DNA of 27,194 nt. Source: Proteobacteria bacterium UBA1844. GTDB lineage: Bacteria > Pseudomonadota > Gammaproteobacteria > Steroidobacterales > Woeseiaceae. This document shows, piece by piece, positions 26,070 through 27,194 of the stretch (positions within the stretch are counted from its first letter, which is position 1; each line of letters begins with the position of its first letter). The notes below the pieces were generated by a model. That model was not told the origin of the DNA, did not search any database, and saw nothing but the letters and a program-made list of their open reading frames with translations. Position numbers and translations under genes: made by a program. The stretch spans positions 1-27,194 of the forward strand of contig DDIS01000162.1 of the NCBI GenBank assembly GCA_002338615.1. Reading direction: 5' to 3'.

Positions 26070-27194
26070 TCATGCCATCACACGCCGAGCGACAGCAACA
26101 ACATTGTCGCTTGAAAATCCAAAATGCTCGAACAGTTCTTCGGCCGGTGCCGATTCACCGAAACGATCGAGCCCGATCACGGCTCCGTCACGACCGACGT
26201 ATCGCCACCAGCCATCACTGACACCGGCCTCGATTGCGACGTACCTGGCTGCCTCTGGCAGCACGGACGCACGATAATCATCCTCTTGCGCATCAAACAA
26301 CTCGGTGCAAGGCATCGAAACAACGCGCACGGCACGATCCTCCGCAGCAAGTTCCGCGGCCGCAGCTACGGCGAGCGATACCTCCGAACCAGTCGCTATG
26401 AGTACGAGGTCGGGTTCGCCCTTACTATCGACGAGAATATAGCCGCCGCGAGTGATGGCCTCGATCTGATCGGCATTACGTGCCTGGTGCGGTACGTTCT
26501 GACGTGTCAATACCAGGCTGGTAGGACCATCATCGCGTTCCAGCGCGTCTTTCCACGCCACCGCGGTTTCTACCGTATCGCAGGGCCGCCAGACGCGCAT
26601 ATTCGGCATCAGGCGCAAGGACGCGACGTGTTCGACGGGCTGATGCGTCGGACCATCCTCTCCAAGACCAATTGAATCGTGCGTGTACACCAGGATATTG
26701 CGCACTTTCATCAGCGCGGCCATGCGCAATGCGTTCCGCGCATAATCCGAGAATGTCAAAAATGTCCCGCAATAGGGAATGTGTGCGCCGTGCAGCGCAA
26801 TACCATTACAAATTGCCGTCATGCCGAATTCGCGCACGCCGAAATGAACGTAGTTGCCGCTGGCGTCAGTGCCACTGACCGGTACTGACGTCTTGTGCTT
26901 GGTCAGGTTTGAGCCGGTCAGATCGGCGGAACCGCCCATCAATTCCGGCAGCCCGGGCGCAAATGCATTCAGGGCAACCAGAGACGCCTTGCGCGTCGCC
27001 ATCGTTGCGCCGGCAGCGTTGATCGCGGCAATGGCCTCCTTGCTTGTCCTGGCCCAGTCCCCGGGCAATTTACCTTGCATGCGCCGGCTGAATTCAGCCG
27101 CGAGCTCCGGGTGCTGGCCCGCGTAGTCGCCCATCAGTTGCTGCCAACGCGCTTCGCCCTTGGCGCCACGCGCGCGGCCATCCCAGGCGGCCAT
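26070..27194 (-). CDS. tkt: Transketolase, C-terminal part (cut by window edge)
   Basis: Transfers two-carbon units between sugar phosphates with thiamine diphosphate. The gene runs off the right edge; about 374 C-terminal residues are present. The visible part has the end of the PP domain ([10 protein letters not shown] onward is internal, matching IYAAWDAK of E. coli TktA). The Pyr domain includes the [46 protein letters not shown] and [24 protein letters not shown] motifs. The C-terminal domain includes [10 protein letters not shown] and [15 protein letters not shown]. The glutamate needed for cofactor activation lies in the REFGM segment. The ATG at the edge is therefore not the real start. 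It is probably the first gene of tkt-gap-pgk-pyk. Confidence 0.96.
   Translation of the reverse strand: MAAWDGRARGAKGEARWQQLMGDYAGQHPELAAEFSRRMQGKLPGDWARTSKEAIAAINAAGATMATRKASLVALNAFAPGLPELMGGSADLTGSNLTKHKTSVPVSGTDASGNYVHFGVREFGMTAICNGIALHGAHIPYCGTFLTFSDYARNALRMAALMKVRNILVYTHDSIGLGEDGPTHQPVEHVASLRLMPNMRVWRPCDTVETAVAWKDALERDDGPTSLVLTRQNVPHQARNADQIEAITRGGYILVDSKGEPDLVLIATGSEVSLAVAAAAELAAEDRAVRVVSMPCTELFDAQEDDYRASVLPEAARYVAIEAGVSDGWWRYVGRDGAVIGLDRFGESAPAEELFEHFGFSSDNVVAVARRVMA

Overview
This 27.2-kb window looks like ordinary chromosome from a gammaproteobacterium, probably an environmental or marine lineage and not an enteric. Three things support this. Many proteins match E. coli or Pseudomonas families at nearly full length. 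The order kdsD-kdsC-lptC-lptA-lptB-rpoN-hpf-ptsN-rapZ is the classic gammaproteobacterial block. The sspB-sspA-petC-petB-petA order also fits. I saw no rRNA, tRNA, CRISPR array, intact transposase or phage gene.

Layout from left to right: (1) gmhA (+) runs towards sspB (-), and the whole 124-base space between their two stop codons is one A/T-rich palindromic element with a tandemly duplicated half. (2) sspB, sspA and petC-petB-petA lie on the minus strand; they encode the ClpX adaptor SspB, stringent starvation protein A and the cytochrome bc1 complex. (3) A divergent DegS/AlgW-type membrane-anchored protease (+) meets a small BolA/IbaG gene (-). (4) A long plus-strand block follows: a YrbG-type Ca/Na antiporter, KDO synthesis (kdsD, kdsC), lipopolysaccharide export (lptC, lptA, lptB), sigma-54 (rpoN), ribosome hibernation factor (hpf), EIIA-Ntr (ptsN), rapZ and the magnesium channel gene mgtE. 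Start/stop overlaps tie kdsD through lptB together. (5) A patatin-like phospholipase (-) diverges from an exported PrxQ/Bcp peroxiredoxin (+). (6) On the minus strand lie a MoxR AAA+ ATPase with its VWA-domain partner, and a membrane-anchored penicillin-acylase-family hydrolase. (7) The window ends in a minus-strand central-carbon cluster, tkt (cut by the window edge)-gap-pgk-pyk.

Functionally, gmhA, kdsD, kdsC and lptCAB make and export the LPS core. degS/algW, rpoN, ptsN, rapZ and hpf are the stress and nutrient-control genes usually found beside them. petABC and tkt-gap-pgk-pyk supply respiration and carbon flux. Nearly all the DNA is explained by conserved genes. I did not find a convincing undescribed multi-gene system. 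The most unusual structure is the palindromic/tandem element at 732-857. Next come the MoxR/VWA pair with an altered MIDAS motif, the uncharacterised Ntn-hydrolase, and local departures from the usual gene order (no murA/mla/his block, no NPr gene, no fba after pyk).
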